A stretch of 64,000 nt of DNA, taken from assembly GCA_039881145.1 (NCBI GenBank), contig JAYKKI010000088.1, positions 1 to 64,000 on the forward strand, written 5' to 3'. The notes beneath the pieces are model-generated. The model was not told where the DNA came from. It did no database searches and was given only the letters and a program-made list of their open reading frames with translations. The translations under genes were made by a program, and so were the position numbers. Of this stretch, positions 11,930-23,421 are shown piece by piece; positions within the stretch are counted from its first letter, which is position 1; each line of letters starts with the position of its first letter. The stretch is from Druceiella hillmani. Lineage: Eukaryota > Arthropoda > Insecta > Lepidoptera > Hepialidae.

Positions 11930-12960
11930 AAATTATAAACAAAACTATAGTAACTTCGAATTCATTCGACGTTATTGTCATAAAATGGAGTCTTCAAAAT
12001 CAAAAGTTGCACTTTTTCCATTATTAAATTCTCCCAGAGAAACTCATCTTCATAAATGAGGTACGTTAGAATAAATAAAAATATTACTTTTGACATTTAT
12101 TAGGAGGTGATGAGGTCTCGAAATTATAACATCTAGAATGGTTGTCTTTTGAAAAAAAAACGACTTTTATAGACGGACAGAGCGACACGTGAGTAATCTT
12201 ATAAAGGTTTCGTTTTTTTTGGGGGGGGGGAGGGGGATGACACCAAAAAGATAAAAGTAAACTGTACCTACAAAATCATACCACGATCGTTGAAAAGTAT
12301 CACTTACTTACTAAAGTAAAAAACTGCCACTTAAACTATACACCGCTCTAACTGTTAAAGTAAAAACTTTAAATGATATAGAAAAATTATACAAAATCGT
12401 TCGATGTAAATTTGTGAAATAAAAAACCATTTCCTCCACTTTTACTAAAAGTGTAATTTAAATCGATTCGGTTTTAAAAATGACCCATCACGCTGGAGGA
12501 TATTCACCTTTAGCTATTGGATAACGTGATATCCTATTTGTTGGGCACTTCATATTAGAATAAGCTAAAAGCTTTCTTATGAAGCTTCTTCTTCTGGATC
12601 CTATTTGAAACTTTGTTTCTCCATCGGCCACGTTTCACCATCATCGAATTATCAAGGCCATAAAGGTACTTCTCTAGACTGTTTAGACATCGAATATGTG
12701 GTCTCCTTTATTTGTTATTATAAATAAAGAAATAATACACAATAACTGTAGCAGTTTCCTACACCTGTAATTTTTTAGATAAAGTTTAATTTAGACTATA
12801 CTGAAAGATAAACTAAAACGTACTTTCAGTTACAAAGTCTCGTTTAGTACAATATTTTTTAATAAAATAATTACAAAAATACTGATACGGAAACTTCGTC
12901 ATGAAGTCGAGTTAAATATTTATTCGTTTTTAGGCTTGCTTACAACAAAAGAAGAAAAAA
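11930..12960. other. unique AT-rich spacer with a G-run
   Basis: No open frame or repeat family recognised. The only notable item is TTTTTTTTGGGGGGGGGG followed by AGGGGG at 12213-12236, a potential G-quadruplex and a likely site of sequencing error. Confidence 0.5.
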
Positions 12961-12961
12961 C

Positions 12962-13080
12962 AAAACCTTTATAGGATCACTTTGTTGTCCGTTTATCTTT
13001 CTGTTTTTCAAGTATTTTTTTCTCAGAAACGACTAGAAGTGTCAAATTTGAAATAATATCAAATGCTAAGGTCTATCCAC
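12962..13080 (-). mobile_element. LINE 3'-end fragment, minus orientation
   Basis: Read on the minus strand, a pyrimidine/purine GACAGA-like stretch is followed by GGACAACAAAGTGATCCTAT, the block seen at 38808-38820 (GAAGTGATCCTATAAGGGTT). On the plus strand it shows TATAGGATCACTTTGTTGTC. It is a fragment of the same widespread LINE family. Confidence 0.55.
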
Positions 13081-13494
13081 GAAAAAAGTAGGATAAATTC
13101 TAATTCTATATAGAATTATTAAATAACAAACCTAACTTTTTAACTTCTCGTGTTTTTTTTTACTTTTAACTTTATTCTGTCCATTTTGGCTTTTAATAAC
13201 ACGCGCAAATAAATTCACAGATACGTCTGTCGATAAAGTTGCCAAAGACATATTAAAACTTTGAATGACAGGAGGCAATACGAAATGCGTAGAACATCAT
13301 AGTTAGGAAAGAACTACATAACTTATTTATATACAAAAAAAAGGTACTGAAGCACAGTTAAAACGATGAATATAATTGTACGCTATCAAGTACCTACATT
13401 ACTCATGTACTACATAAGTACATATATGTTTATCTAGGTATACATAGGAGGAGCAAATATATCTATTCGTATATACTCATCAGTACATTACTCA

Positions 13495-13580
13495 CAAGAA
13501 CAGAGGCGCCGCCGCTCTGACATAGGCCACCACGCCCTGACCTATAAAAACACTTGTGATCTCGCCGCGGGCATGCTACT
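13495..13580 (+). promoter_or_regulatory. GC-rich patch with TATA-like box
   Basis: A GC-rich island in AT-rich DNA: GGCGCCGCCGCTCTGACA, then CCTGACCTATAAAAACAC, then CTCGCCGCGGGCATGCTAC. TATAAAA is followed about 25 bp later by CTCGCCGCGGG. The frame from the following ATG is only 21 codons. This could be a small promoter or a GC-rich transposon end. Confidence 0.2.
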
Positions 13581-13859
13581 TAAACAAACATACTATGATG
13601 AAAAATACGAATATAACTTCATCCATACTATATTATAAATCATTATCGTACGTACGTATGTTCGTACATCGTATCGAATTAATCAACAGAACCATTGGAA
13701 ACAGCGTGTATCGACTTTTATGCCAATAATTTTTCTTTCTCTTAGCGTCGACTCTGCGTTTGCATATTCCGTTACCAAAACGAATCTAATGTTTAAACAA
13801 ATTGTCTGTCTCTTTTTCTGTCTTTCTGTCAGTACTAAAAGATTTAACTCGATAACTAC

Positions 13860-14720
13860 GAAAGATACTGACATAAATTTTACACATGTGATAGACAGTA
13901 ACCTTAGAACCAAGGTGTTTTTGTTTCATCGTAATAATTGAGTACACGTACGCGTTACATAGCCCTTACTGTATACATAATGAAACTCAAATGTGAGTTC
14001 AAATAAATTCAGTCTAAAAACCTTCCCCTATAAAACCATATACAGAATTATTTAACTCTTCAATTATATTCAATAGGACGCCATCTATGGTCAATTTTAC
14101 CCATGTAATAGACAGTAACCTTAGAACCAAGGTGTTTTTGTTTCATCGTAATATGTCAAACGGTTCCCAAGTTATGATTATGTCGGCATTAAATTCCATG
14201 GAGCATGTATATACACTCTCACTATTTGAGTACACGTACGCGTTACATAGCCCATATTATATACATAATGAAACTCAAATGTGCGTTCAAATAAATTCAA
14301 TCTAAAAACCTTCCCGTATGGAACCTTATACATAATTATTTTACTCTTCGATTATATTCCATAGGGCGTCATCTGTGGTAAATTTTATCCATGTAATAGA
14401 CAGTAACCTTAGAACCAAGGTGTTTTTGTTTCATCGTAATATGTGAAACGGTTCTCAAGTTATGATTAAGTTGGCATTAAATTTCACGGAACATGTATAT
14501 ATACACTCTTACTATTTGAGTAAACATACGCGTTACATAGCATATACTGTATAAATAATGAAACTCAAACATGCGTTCAAATAAATTCCTTATGGAACCA
14601 CATACGTGATTATTTTATAATTATTTCTTAGATTATATTCCATAGGGCGCCATCTATGGTGCAATAACGGAACCAATTCCATATGGCGCCATCTATGGTG
14701 TAGTAGCAAAACCCTTGATA
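13860..14720 (+). repeat. dispersed element E, three tandem partial copies
   Basis: GATAGACAGTAACCTTAGAA followed by CCAAGGTGTTTTTGTTTCAT recurs at about 13895, 14111 and 14399. Copies 2 and 3 are 288 bp apart. Copy 1 lacks about 72 bp (the GTTCCCAAGTTATGATTATG region). Each later unit is preceded by a CCATAGGGCG(C/T)CATCT block, and the array ends with two more such blocks near 14640 and 14680. Diverged single copies lie at 24290-24900 and 26575-26990. The 72-codon plus-strand frame at 14087 shares TYALHSPYYIHNETQ with TYTLRSPQYITNESQ at 24450, so the ancestor may have been coding; the rest is frameshifted. The class is unknown. Confidence 0.7.
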
Positions 14721-14749
14721 AGTTACATATGTTTACACTTCATTTCGTT

Positions 14750-15380
14750 TAAATTACCTATTTAAATAAATCGAAAAGTACATGCGAACGATTTGTTGGG
14801 CATTTTTAGTATAAATAAATGGAAGTTTAATTAATACGACCCTAATAAAAGATTAACATAGAGTTTGTTTCCAGTCATAATTTAGAAAGCAACCGAGAAA
14901 TTTTAATTAAAAAAAACTCATACATCTGCCAATCTACCGATCTCTTCAATTCAGACAGACACAAAAGCAGCATATCATTTTTCAATGACCTTAATGGAGA
15001 AAGTCTTAAAAGTAGCCTGAAATTCGTTCTTATAAAAATTTAGAAATCGTATATTTATGATCATCCTCTATATTTCCGCGGTTTTATTAGCTCGACTGGC
15101 TCTTCAGCCGAGTCAGCAACGAAAGAACCATTCCGTAAATGAAAAGACAAAATATAGATTAGTAAAATGAAAGTAGGGGATCATTTCGTCTGTCTTGGGC
15201 ACCAACTAAAACCAAACTACAGAAGCAAACAAATGAATCGACTGAGCTGATTTCCCTTTAGTAATCCAGATATAGGATACCACATATTGGAGAACACAAT
15301 ATTGGAGAAGAGAAACCACATATTGGAGAAGAGAACAATTCACTTCGATTAGAAAACCTAACCTGACATCATTCCTGACC
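14750..15380. other. no feature seen
   Basis: AT-rich spacer. A short duplication of CCACATATTGGAGAA is seen near 15285-15330; nothing else is recognised. Confidence 0.4.
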
Positions 15381-15429
15381 TGTGTGCCTTATCTCCGAGC
15401 ATGAGGAGTTTAGAGCGTTTCTCTAAATC

Positions 15430-16460
15430 AAAGAAAAACACTAAAAAACTTAACATTACTTTGAGGAATAGAGTGCAGAACAAACCACTTTGAGCCCAAA
15501 CAAAAGTAAATGATATCAATCTAAGAGCTGCTTCTCTGAAGTGGCATTTTGTAAGGTTATTGCCAGAAACCTCGATGTAAAATGGGCAAAGCGCCTTTTG
15601 AAGTGGTGCCTAAATACCGTGCTTCCACAGTCATAAAAGTGCAAGTTGACCTCTGTTCCGCAAGTGGATTGGCGTTAAAAATATAAAGAATATTTGGATG
15701 TGGCTTTTACTTGATAGTAATGTGTGCAAAATTAAGAGATTCATTTCTCGACGTGCACACGCCGAGAAATGGATGCATATAAGGTGACGAAGAAAAAGAA
15801 GAGATTCCACAGCATAGCATTACTGTGGACTTGCTTAAGATAGACATGCTTGGGAAACTCTGGAAGAGGCCTACATCGAGAAGTGAAAGGAAGCGGAAGA
15901 AGAAGAAAAATAAAGAAGAAATCATGAAATAATTCCAAATTCGTTCAAGAAGGTAGGTTTGGATCGAGAGGTGGACGGATATAGGCTGAAGCAGAAAAAG
16001 AAGAAATTCCAAAGTAACTACAAAACTAAGTCAACATAGTCATGCATAGAAAACTTTGAAAGAGGCCTACTTCGAGGAGTTGGTGGATATAGGCTCTGGG
16101 GGAAAAAATATAGATATTACAACGTAATCCCAAAGTCGCTCAAGATAGATATGCATGGAAAACTATAAAAGATAAGATATTCCAAAGTAATTCCAAAGTA
16201 GCCCAAATGAGACATGCATGGAAAACTATGAAAATGGCTTACTTCAAGAAGTTGGTGAATTATAGCTTCTGGAGGAAGAGAATATAGATATTACAACATA
16301 CTTCCAAATTCGCTCAAGATAGATATGCATGGAAAACTATAAAAGAGAAGATATTCCAAAGTGATTCCAAAGTAGCCCAAATCAGACATGCATGGAAAAC
16401 TATGAAAAAAGGCCTAAGTCGAGACGAAATGAAAGAATATAGAAGGCTGAAGAACATGAA
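15430..16460 (+). mobile_element. decayed LINE C-terminal tail with tandemly repeated end
   Basis: Translating piecewise gives the order typical of the last part of insect LINE ORF2: LRNRVQNKPL and TKVNDINLRAASLKWHF (about 15460-15550), then in another frame VIARNLDVKWAKRLLKW (15560-15610), then copies of a tail like RHAWKTLEEAYFEELVDIG (from about 15830). This matches the family layout of LRDRIRNE..., RTKVTDI..., LKWQWAGHIAR..., RWGKRVLEW..., then DRxxWRxLEEAY. The tail repeats: ATGCATGGAAAACTAT recurs at about 16147, 16211, 16324 and 16387, so a unit of about 175 bp is duplicated and its last copies also carry deletions. Frameshifts and stops are frequent; it is dead. Confidence 0.65.
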
Positions 16461-16679
16461 AAAAAAGAAGTAAAGAGTAACGACTGTTGTTTTCACAACA
16501 TGAAATCTGATATTAAAGCAAACCAAACCATGAGAGTGAGGTAATCACTTTAAAATATTAATTATATCATTGAATATTTAGCTCTACAATTAAAATTGAA
16601 ATTAAAAATAGAAAATTACGTACAAAAGTGAGATAAAAGATTACAGCTTTCCGGAAGTAATTTAAGATTACGCGTACGA

Positions 16680-16884
16680 TTCTGGCATTAGACTTACGTG
16701 CGCCGGTGGCACGCTTCAGTCTTGGCATAAACAAACCGCTGAATAATGTGTTAAGCAACGACTAGAACTCACTGCTGTTAGTACGCTAAAGCAAAGTTGA
16801 CTCGAAAAGATGGGACAGTCACGCAGGACGCCGGCGCCGTATAGACGCCGGCTCCGTCTGAAACTACAGACGAGAGCGAGCCAA
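16680..16884. promoter_or_regulatory. GC-rich island, promoter-like
   Basis: GC content rises sharply: GTGCGCCGGTGGCACGC, an arthropod initiator-like TTCAGTCTTGG, and a duplicated GACGCCGGC motif (GACGCCGGCGCCG and GACGCCGGCTCCG). It directly borders a 160-bp tandem array and does not resemble the LINE on its left. No exon with a clear splice site was found. A transposon 5' end is an equal alternative. Confidence 0.2.
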
Positions 16885-17675
16885 GAATTAGGGCTGTCCA
16901 AAAAAATAATTAGTTAAAAAAATAATCGAAAGAAGTACAAAGTATACAGTAGCAAATAGGTCGCAACTTCTGATGTAGAAATACACGACTCTGCATTTAT
17001 TGCATCATTTTTCTTCTAAATATCATACAAATAGTGTTACCGAGAATTAGGGCTGCCCAAATAAATAATTATTTCAAAAAATAATCGAAAGAAGTACAAA
17101 GTATACAGTGGCAAATATGTCGCAACTTCCGACGTCGAAATACACGACTCTGCATTTATTGCATCATTTTTCTTCTAAATATCATATAAATAGTGTTACC
17201 AAGAATTAGGGCTGCCCAAATAAATAATTATTTCAAAAAATAATCGAAAGAAGTACAAAGTATACAGTAGCAAATAGGTCGCAACTTCCGACGTCGAAAT
17301 ACGCGACTCTGCATTTATTGTACCATTTTTTTTTCTAAATATCATATAAATAGTGTTACCGAGATTTAGGGCTGCCCATATAAATAATTATTTCAAAAAA
17401 TAATCGAAAGAAGTACAAAGTATACAGTAGCAAATAGGTCGCAACTTCCGACGTCGAAATACGCGACTCTGCATTTATTGTACCATTTTTTTTTCTAAAT
17501 ATCATATAAATAGTGTTACCGAGATTTAGGGCTGCCCATATAAATAATTATTTCAAAAAATAATCGAAAGAAGTACAAAGTATACAGTAGCAAATAGGTC
17601 GCAACTTCCGGCGTCGAAATACGCGACTCTGCATTTATTGCGTCATTTTTTTTCTAAATATCATATAAATGGTGA
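16885..17675. repeat. 160-bp tandem repeat, 5 copies
   Basis: AATTAGGGCTGCCCAAATAA recurs at 16887, 17046, 17205, 17365 and 17525, giving a unit of 159-160 bp. Other landmarks per unit are GTCGCAACTTCCGACGTCGA and AAATATCATATAAATAGTGT. Copies 3 to 5 are almost identical, while copy 1 is more diverged, so amplification proceeded toward the right. Confidence 0.95.
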
Positions 17676-18097
17676 TAGTTTAGTAGAGCCGTAATTTATT
17701 CTAGAAACGCTTAGCGCTCTGATATAATTAGCCCTCGTGAAACCTCATTTCCCTGCTTAAATTTAACAAAGAATTCACATAAAATATACCAAAAAACTCT
17801 ACAAAATTCATCTTTCCTAATAGAGCCTGTTATTGGTTTATTTTATTATAAAAACACAACCGCAAGTTTCTATGGAAAATAACATCCAATTTGATGATCT
17901 GCATAACATAAAGGATTCGGTGAAATCAAAAATTTAAATGTACACCAATTTTCCAGAGAGGCCATTTTAGGGTCAATTTTTTCTCTTTCTATGACTAGAT
18001 ATGATCGAATACATATATACTAGTATTTGATCGCGTACTCCATAAACAGACGACAAACAGACTCATTAAAAAAGAACGTATTGTCGCACACTAATCT

Positions 18098-18373
18098 TTA
18101 TTTGCCAGCCCTGCGGCTAAAACGCGTCTCCTCGTAACAACACAGAATTGGCACAAGATCAAAATCGATAAGATCGTCCGCAGAACACAATAGTTTACTG
18201 TTGGTCGCAAATAGAACGCCTGCCAATGTATTGAGTTTCGCGCAAGACCTATCGCTTAAATAAATGTTTAGGCTTAAAAAAATACATTCACAAAAAACAC
18301 ATCTTTTATCTCTAAGTTCGCGCAGTGAGAGGTTATCAAAAACGTTGTTAAAGTAAGCAAATCGAGTTACAGT
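18098..18373 (-). CDS. candidate terminal coding exon, unrecognised
   Basis: On the minus strand an open frame runs from just after an AAATAG (possible splice acceptor, at 18374-18379) to a TAA at 18098-18100, 91 codons without a start codon. It reads TVTRFAYFNNVFDNLSLREL at the start and ends YEETRFSRRAGK. The stop overlaps AATAAA, a polyadenylation signal (GGCAAATAAAG). It is locally GC-richer than its surroundings and lies on the same strand as the exon at 50047. Against it: the polypyrimidine tract is weak, no known domain is seen, and 90-codon open runs occur by chance in a window this long. Confidence 0.18.
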   Translation of the reverse strand, partial: TVTRFAYFNNVFDNLSLRELRDKRCVFCECIFLSLNIYLSDRSCAKLNTLAGVLFATNSKLLCSADDLIDFDLVPILCCYEETRFSRRAGK

Positions 18374-18619
18374 CTATTTGGAACCTAATACTAGGGTTGC
18401 AACGGAGATATTTAAGCAAATGATTTCTATGGATTATTTGATGTGACCTTTATCCATATATATGTCACATAACTTTTGACGTTTTATACCTTTCTTCCTC
18501 GTATTTCATCTCACGTCTGCGCCAACTTATTCCTCATAAACGCATTTAATTCTAATTCCTAATTAAATATTATTTTTCCATTAACCCATCTTTTTGCTGC
18601 AGCTAATATCGAATGAAAA

Positions 18620-18800
18620 GGTTGAAAAAGCTCGACCTTCCGTATCAAACTTGGTGTAATCCGCCGTCAAGCTGATGGAATTCAAGATCTTTAACGAGAC
18701 TTGGAATAAAGCGAAACGTGATGCTCAGGATCGTTCGACATGGCAAGCATCACGGACGCCCTCTGTTCCAACAAGATAGTAAATAAAATGAAGCTAATAC
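18620..18800 (+). mobile_element. LINE ORF2 tail fragment
   Basis: The frame starting near 18679 reads MEFKIFNETWNKAKRDAQDR then STWQASRTPSVPTR before a stop. TWxKAKRxAQDRxxW is the very C-terminal signature of a group of insect non-LTR retrotransposons. After TWQAS a frame change restores a DALC-like reading (GACGCCCTCTG), so the copy is frameshifted. No reverse-transcriptase part is present. Confidence 0.5.
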
Positions 18801-19345
18801 TCAATGGAACAGCGATCCCACATACGTCAACTACTAAGGATCTGGAACATGGAGATTAACATTTGAAATTACAGCTTAAATAACCAATTAGCCGTAACCT
18901 AAATCTTACGGCTGATTGGTAATTTAATGGGAGCTTGGTGAGGTGCATTAATTTTTTTATAATATTTTGCCACATAGCAAATGAGAACCCAATCTGAAGA
19001 CACCACTTGCAAAATCTGCATGGAAACAGGTCTAAAACTGTAAATACTGTGAGGCCGTAAAAGACGGACGGGCGAAGGTCCCTGTTTCATTACGAAACAC
19101 TAATACTATATTCGCTCAAAGAATCGGAGTTGGGATTTTATTTGGAATAAATTCCCCAGTACCAAAACAGCTAAAAACAACCCAAAATTAAAATGTCTGT
19201 GAGTGTATTTGTCGTAAGATCTGAATCTGATCCTAAAATTGTGGACCAAATTATGTATTTTCTAGGTTCATTGAATATATCTTCATACTTTTACAAGTGC
19301 TTCATAAATATTCCTAAGGAAAAGTGGAATTGACACCAGTTGGCA

Positions 19346-19613
19346 ATAGCATGACGAACACTATCCTTATTAAATATAATCAATCAACTGGATCCAGGCA
19401 TTAGGAAAACAACATGGAAAAATAAATGTCTTCAAAGATCGATTGAAAAAGTCCCACCTATCCGGGTTTACCTGATCCTTTAGCATGACGAACACTGTCC
19501 TTATTAAATATAATCAATCAACTGGATCCAGGCATCAGGAAAACATCATTGATAAATGTCTTCAAAGATCGATTGAAAAAGTCCTACCTATCAGGGTTTA
19601 CCTGATCCTTTTG
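19346..19613. repeat. 135-bp tandem duplication
   Basis: TAGCATGACGAACACTATCC at 19346 and TAGCATGACGAACACTGTCC at 19481 begin two copies that match to CTATCAGGGTTTACCTGATC. They differ by a few substitutions and a 4-bp indel. Confidence 0.9.
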
Positions 19614-19689
19614 CGATCGTGCCCTTTCCTTCTTACATCTTAATATTTGTATTTTTTTCTTAAGTGTGACCTAGTATAACCTATAAAGT

Positions 19690-20090
19690 TATACTAGCTG
19701 TGCCGATCCGACTTCGTTCACTTGGAGTTCGGTATAAAAAAAGTATTATTTTTTTTCATTTTTTTCTTTCAGAACTCTATGACGATAAAGTTTACTAAAT
19801 ACGCTAATAGATGGCGTTGACAGTATTACAATATATAATGTTGGTAGCACCAATATCGTAATATTCACCAAATCAAGGTATTTTTATATATGTAATATCC
19901 AAATAAAAAGTATCCTATATGTTGCTCAATAGCATAATCAATTACCATATAAAATTTTATCAAAATCCGTGTAGTAGATTTTGCGTGATTGAAGAACAAA
20001 TTAACACACAGACAAACAGACTTATAGACATAAATTCTAATAAAAGGTTTTTGGCTTCTGTTATAATTATATAGGCTAAATAACACATTT
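19690..20090 (-). mobile_element. RTE-like LINE/nonautonomous element, copy 1
   Basis: Contains GCTGTGCCGATCCGACTTCG, CTAATAGATGGCGTTGACAG, TTTTATCAAAATCCGTGTAG, TAGATTTTGCGTGATTGAAG and ACACACAGACAAACAGACTT. The same landmarks occur in reverse order and orientation at 62105-62530, which ends in TCCACGCGAACGAAGTCACA. These GAACGAAGTCG...GCAGCTAGT ends are ones I recall as typical of an abundant lepidopteran element, probably RTE type. The copy is non-coding. Confidence 0.5.
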
Positions 20091-20423
20091 TTAAAACATT
20101 TTCCATGTATTACTCCGTTACTATTTTACTATATGTAAAGATTGTAAGGTCCACCAAGCAATCGATTATTCAAAACATGTGGTTAAGCGACAAGTCCCCC
20201 ATAGGCATTGAACATTAAAGTGGTAAAATATATATATAACTAATCGTAACAATTAAATTGCAAAACCAAGTGTGACCACTTCTGCTGTAATAGGAAACAA
20301 AGAAAATAATAAACATGTTATGTACGAGATTTCTGTCCAGATTTCCGTCAATAAAAATTTATCCATTTTAGGGATTTATCCATTTTATATATTTCTACTG
20401 AACTATTCACAAACTAGCAGTGC

Positions 20424-20443
20424 ACCCACCCCCCCCCCCCCTC
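20424..20443 (+). repeat. poly-C tract
   Basis: CACCCACCCCCCCCCCCCCTCC, a C run of about 13 bases; a possible G-quadruplex on the minus strand and a likely error-prone position. Confidence 0.8.
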
Positions 20444-20704
20444 CACCGCTTTCAATAAACTGGTAATCGGCGGAAATACTCGGGATATGATCAGTCAATA
20501 AGTGGGTCTTTCTTTACCTTAGACTATTTAAGCAGTGTTACCCGATTTCAGCTATATTAATTATCAATGATAACTTATTGCCCGTAATCTTCCCCAAAAT
20601 ATGGGTTTTCTCACATAAAAAGAATTTTTGAAATCGGACAAGTTTTTCCAGATATTAGCGAATAAAGAAAGGCGTTTTTTTACGAAAAGCTGGTTTACAT
20701 GATC

Positions 20705-21655
20705 CGGTTTACATGGTCGCCGACATCTTCTTTTTCCAGCAGCGTTAAAACCTTTTGTGGGTCTTGGCCTCTTCCACCGTCCCTCTCCACCTGACTCGAT
20801 TCTTCACCTCTCTTCTCCAGTTGGTGAGTTTTCCCATCCTCCTGAGGTTTTCTCTGTTGCTTCTGTTGTCCGGTATTTTTTCAAAACATCCCGCCCATCT
20901 TAAACACTGTGACTTACAAAACTTAACAATGGTTTCTTGCCCCCGTCTGTTCTTCCAGTTCGTGGTTTATTCGATATGTGTCATCCTTTTACTGACCCAA
21001 AGCCCTGAGTACCTTCCTTCCAAAAATGACAATATTTTGTTCATCCCCCAGACTAAAGGCCAGGTCTCGCACGAGTAAATCGCAACAGGTCTTATGCTTT
21101 TTGTAGTTACTGCACACTTTATCTCTCCTTCTTGAATATAGACACGATAATTGCGAAATTCCAGTCTTCGGGCATTTGCTACTTTGCCCAGACCTTATTG
21201 ACAAACATATGCATATGGTCTTCAAGAGTGGGTCGACCATTCTTAAGCAGTTCTGCTGTAATATTGTCCAGCCCCAGTGCCTTATTGTTTTCACATAGTA
21301 TATGTGTCTGCAGTTTTTTTTTCAGAGTTATAGAATAGGAGCAAGATGTTAGGCGTCTCCCGAGCATTAAGAAGTTCGTTGAAGTGCTCACGCCACCGCT
21401 TTAACCACATCAGATGTTTCAATGAGAAGGCTCTGTGTCTTATCTCGGCATGCGCTAGTTCTAAACGGAAATCCTTTTCGTAGGCTTTTTATACCCATAT
21501 AGTAAGTTCTGGTGTAATTTCACTCCCTTAGATCGCCCAGCTCTCTTAACTTATTGTGTCCCACTGTTCCCTTCTTCTTTTTAGCCAATTTTCTGCATCT
21601 ATCCCTGTCCCTCTTATAGAGCTATTTACCATCACCATTCTCACTCTACAAGTAA
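20705..21655 (-). mobile_element. LINE remnant with internal deletion
   Basis: On the minus strand, from high to low coordinates: a pre-RT linker ending in RWREHFNELLNA (about 21390), NNKALGLDNITAELLKNG (about 21250-21300, the KAPGxDGIPAELLK region at the start of reverse transcriptase), FVNKVWAK, a degenerate CSNYKKHKTCCDLL (about 21090, from the NYRGITLL motif), and then directly the C-terminal tail TNWRREVKNRVRWRGTVEE plus AKTHK (about 20750-20830). Everything between the early RT motifs and the tail, including the YADD motif, is missing. Reading frames shift several times. The element is a dead, internally deleted non-LTR retrotransposon. Confidence 0.75.
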
Positions 21656-21684
21656 TCCAATCTCGCTTCATTTTTTCTCGGTGT

Positions 21685-21712
21685 GTGGTGTAAGTATGTG
21701 ATATCGGACGCT

Positions 21713-21762
<50 letters not shown>

Positions 21763-21789
21763 AGCGTCCGATATCGCATACTTATACCA

Positions 21790-21790
<1 letters not shown>
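21685..21790. repeat. 32-bp inverted repeat around a (TA)n spacer
   Basis: The arms 21685-21716 (starts GTGGTGTAAGTATG, ends CGGACGCTGACA) and 21759-21790 (TGTCAGCGTCCGATATCGCA to TTATACCAC) pair with two mismatches around a pure (TA)n spacer of 42 bp. A second (TA)n of about 34 bp follows at 21792-21825. The whole structure could extrude as a cruciform. It may be the two ends of a foldback element. Confidence 0.9.
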
Positions 21791-21831
<41 letters not shown>

Positions 21832-21839
21832 TACTTATA

Positions 21840-23415
21840 TTGCACAACGGTCCATAGCGATATTCGAAATAATGATTTTCTGATATCACTGAGAAACTAT
21901 GACATGACATATTTTGAACTGCAATCCACTGAACCAAACCGTATAAACTCTACGAATAAACGTGCTTTCCAAAATTCATCATCGCAAGTCATTAAATCTA
22001 GAATTACCGCTAAGACTCTTGATCCGGTCAACATTTGTTCTGGCGAAGAGCCAGATTAGAACGAGTACGCTTTAATGTCGAAAACCGTATGGTCCATTAA
22101 GCTCTTGGCATAAACTTCCGTCGCACTGGCAAATTTTATGACATTTCTCATTATTACGATCGTCTCGCACGCGAATGTATTTACCGGCAAATCTGTTAAT
22201 AATTGAACACTTATATTGAATACGTAGTACAAAAGTTGACGCTATTTGTAATGTACGAGCACCAATCTTTTTATCAACTTATTGTTGATACAATAATGGA
22301 CGCATTGAATAAATGGGATAAAAACCGGACAATTGCGTGTCTGGCTCGAGCAACTAGGGTTTCGTACCTCTTTTAAATTTAAATTACTTTATTTATAATA
22401 AGTCATGGTTAATGTAGATTCTAGCGCCATCAATATTTTAATAATATCTAACATAATTAAGAATAGGGGACATACGAGTATATATTATCACGAAGATCTC
22501 AAAAGTTATGACGTCAAGAACCACCATTACAGTTTTCTAACTTTCTTTCGGAACAAATGCAGTTTAGTACCAGGAACATTTCGACAATTTTTTTGAAATC
22601 ATATTAAAGAATGTACATCAAAAACGGCATATTTCAAAAAAAATTCTGCAGCTGATGATTATCTATTATAAAAAAATCAAATTTTAAAAATTTTGTATTT
22701 TGTATTAATGTCTATTTCAAATGGTATTAAAAAAATTGTCAAAAAGTTCCTGTTCTTTCTTCAAAAAGTCTGTTTTTTCATACTTTCATGTTCGGAATAA
22801 TTCACATTTTTGGAACGAAGTTCCTTATCGCAAGTTACACACTTGGTGAATGAGAGTTAGCCCGGAAAAAAGTATAAGATTTCGACAGACACCTTTGCTA
22901 CAATATAAGCGTTTGCGTGTTTACAAGCTTATGTCAATGTGTGAGTATATTACTACAGTATAGACGTGCAGCATGCGCATCAGCTGTATTGTTTAAACAT
23001 ATGTGTTTAGCAATCCGTGCGCGCTATTACACTCATGAACTCTCTTCACTATTTTCAAACTCGTGTTATTGTTATCAATAAAGAATTAATTGTGAAAGTA
23101 ATTCACTATAAGTTGAAGATGGTGATAATGAAGTCAGGTTAGAACCAGTGTTAAAGTGACAAAAAGTAGATGATTAATTTTAAACTTAAATTTTAGTATC
23201 AACATTTATTTGCATCGACAACACTTTACACACATATTATTAACTGATACCAAAATTAAATCACGCAATACCGTTAACATATTATGCAAGTTTTGTTTAA
23301 GTAAAAGATGTTGCTCGTACCGCTTAATTTTCATATCATAAAATTAACAATGTTTTATTATACTGAAATAATTTTATTCTTGTAGTCTACATATCAATCT
23401 TTTATTTCAATCGCA
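21840..23415. other. no gene or repeat recognised
   Basis: About 1.6 kb of AT-rich unique-looking sequence. The plus-strand 63-codon frame at 22405 has no motif. Nothing further can be supported. Confidence 0.4.
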
Positions 23416-23421
23416 AATTAA

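Noticed and set aside
21546..21883. Open frames rich in YIYIYIYI
   Set aside because: They are translations of (TA)n; the same applies at 30369, 47093, 51989, 59024, 63160, 63232 and 63287.
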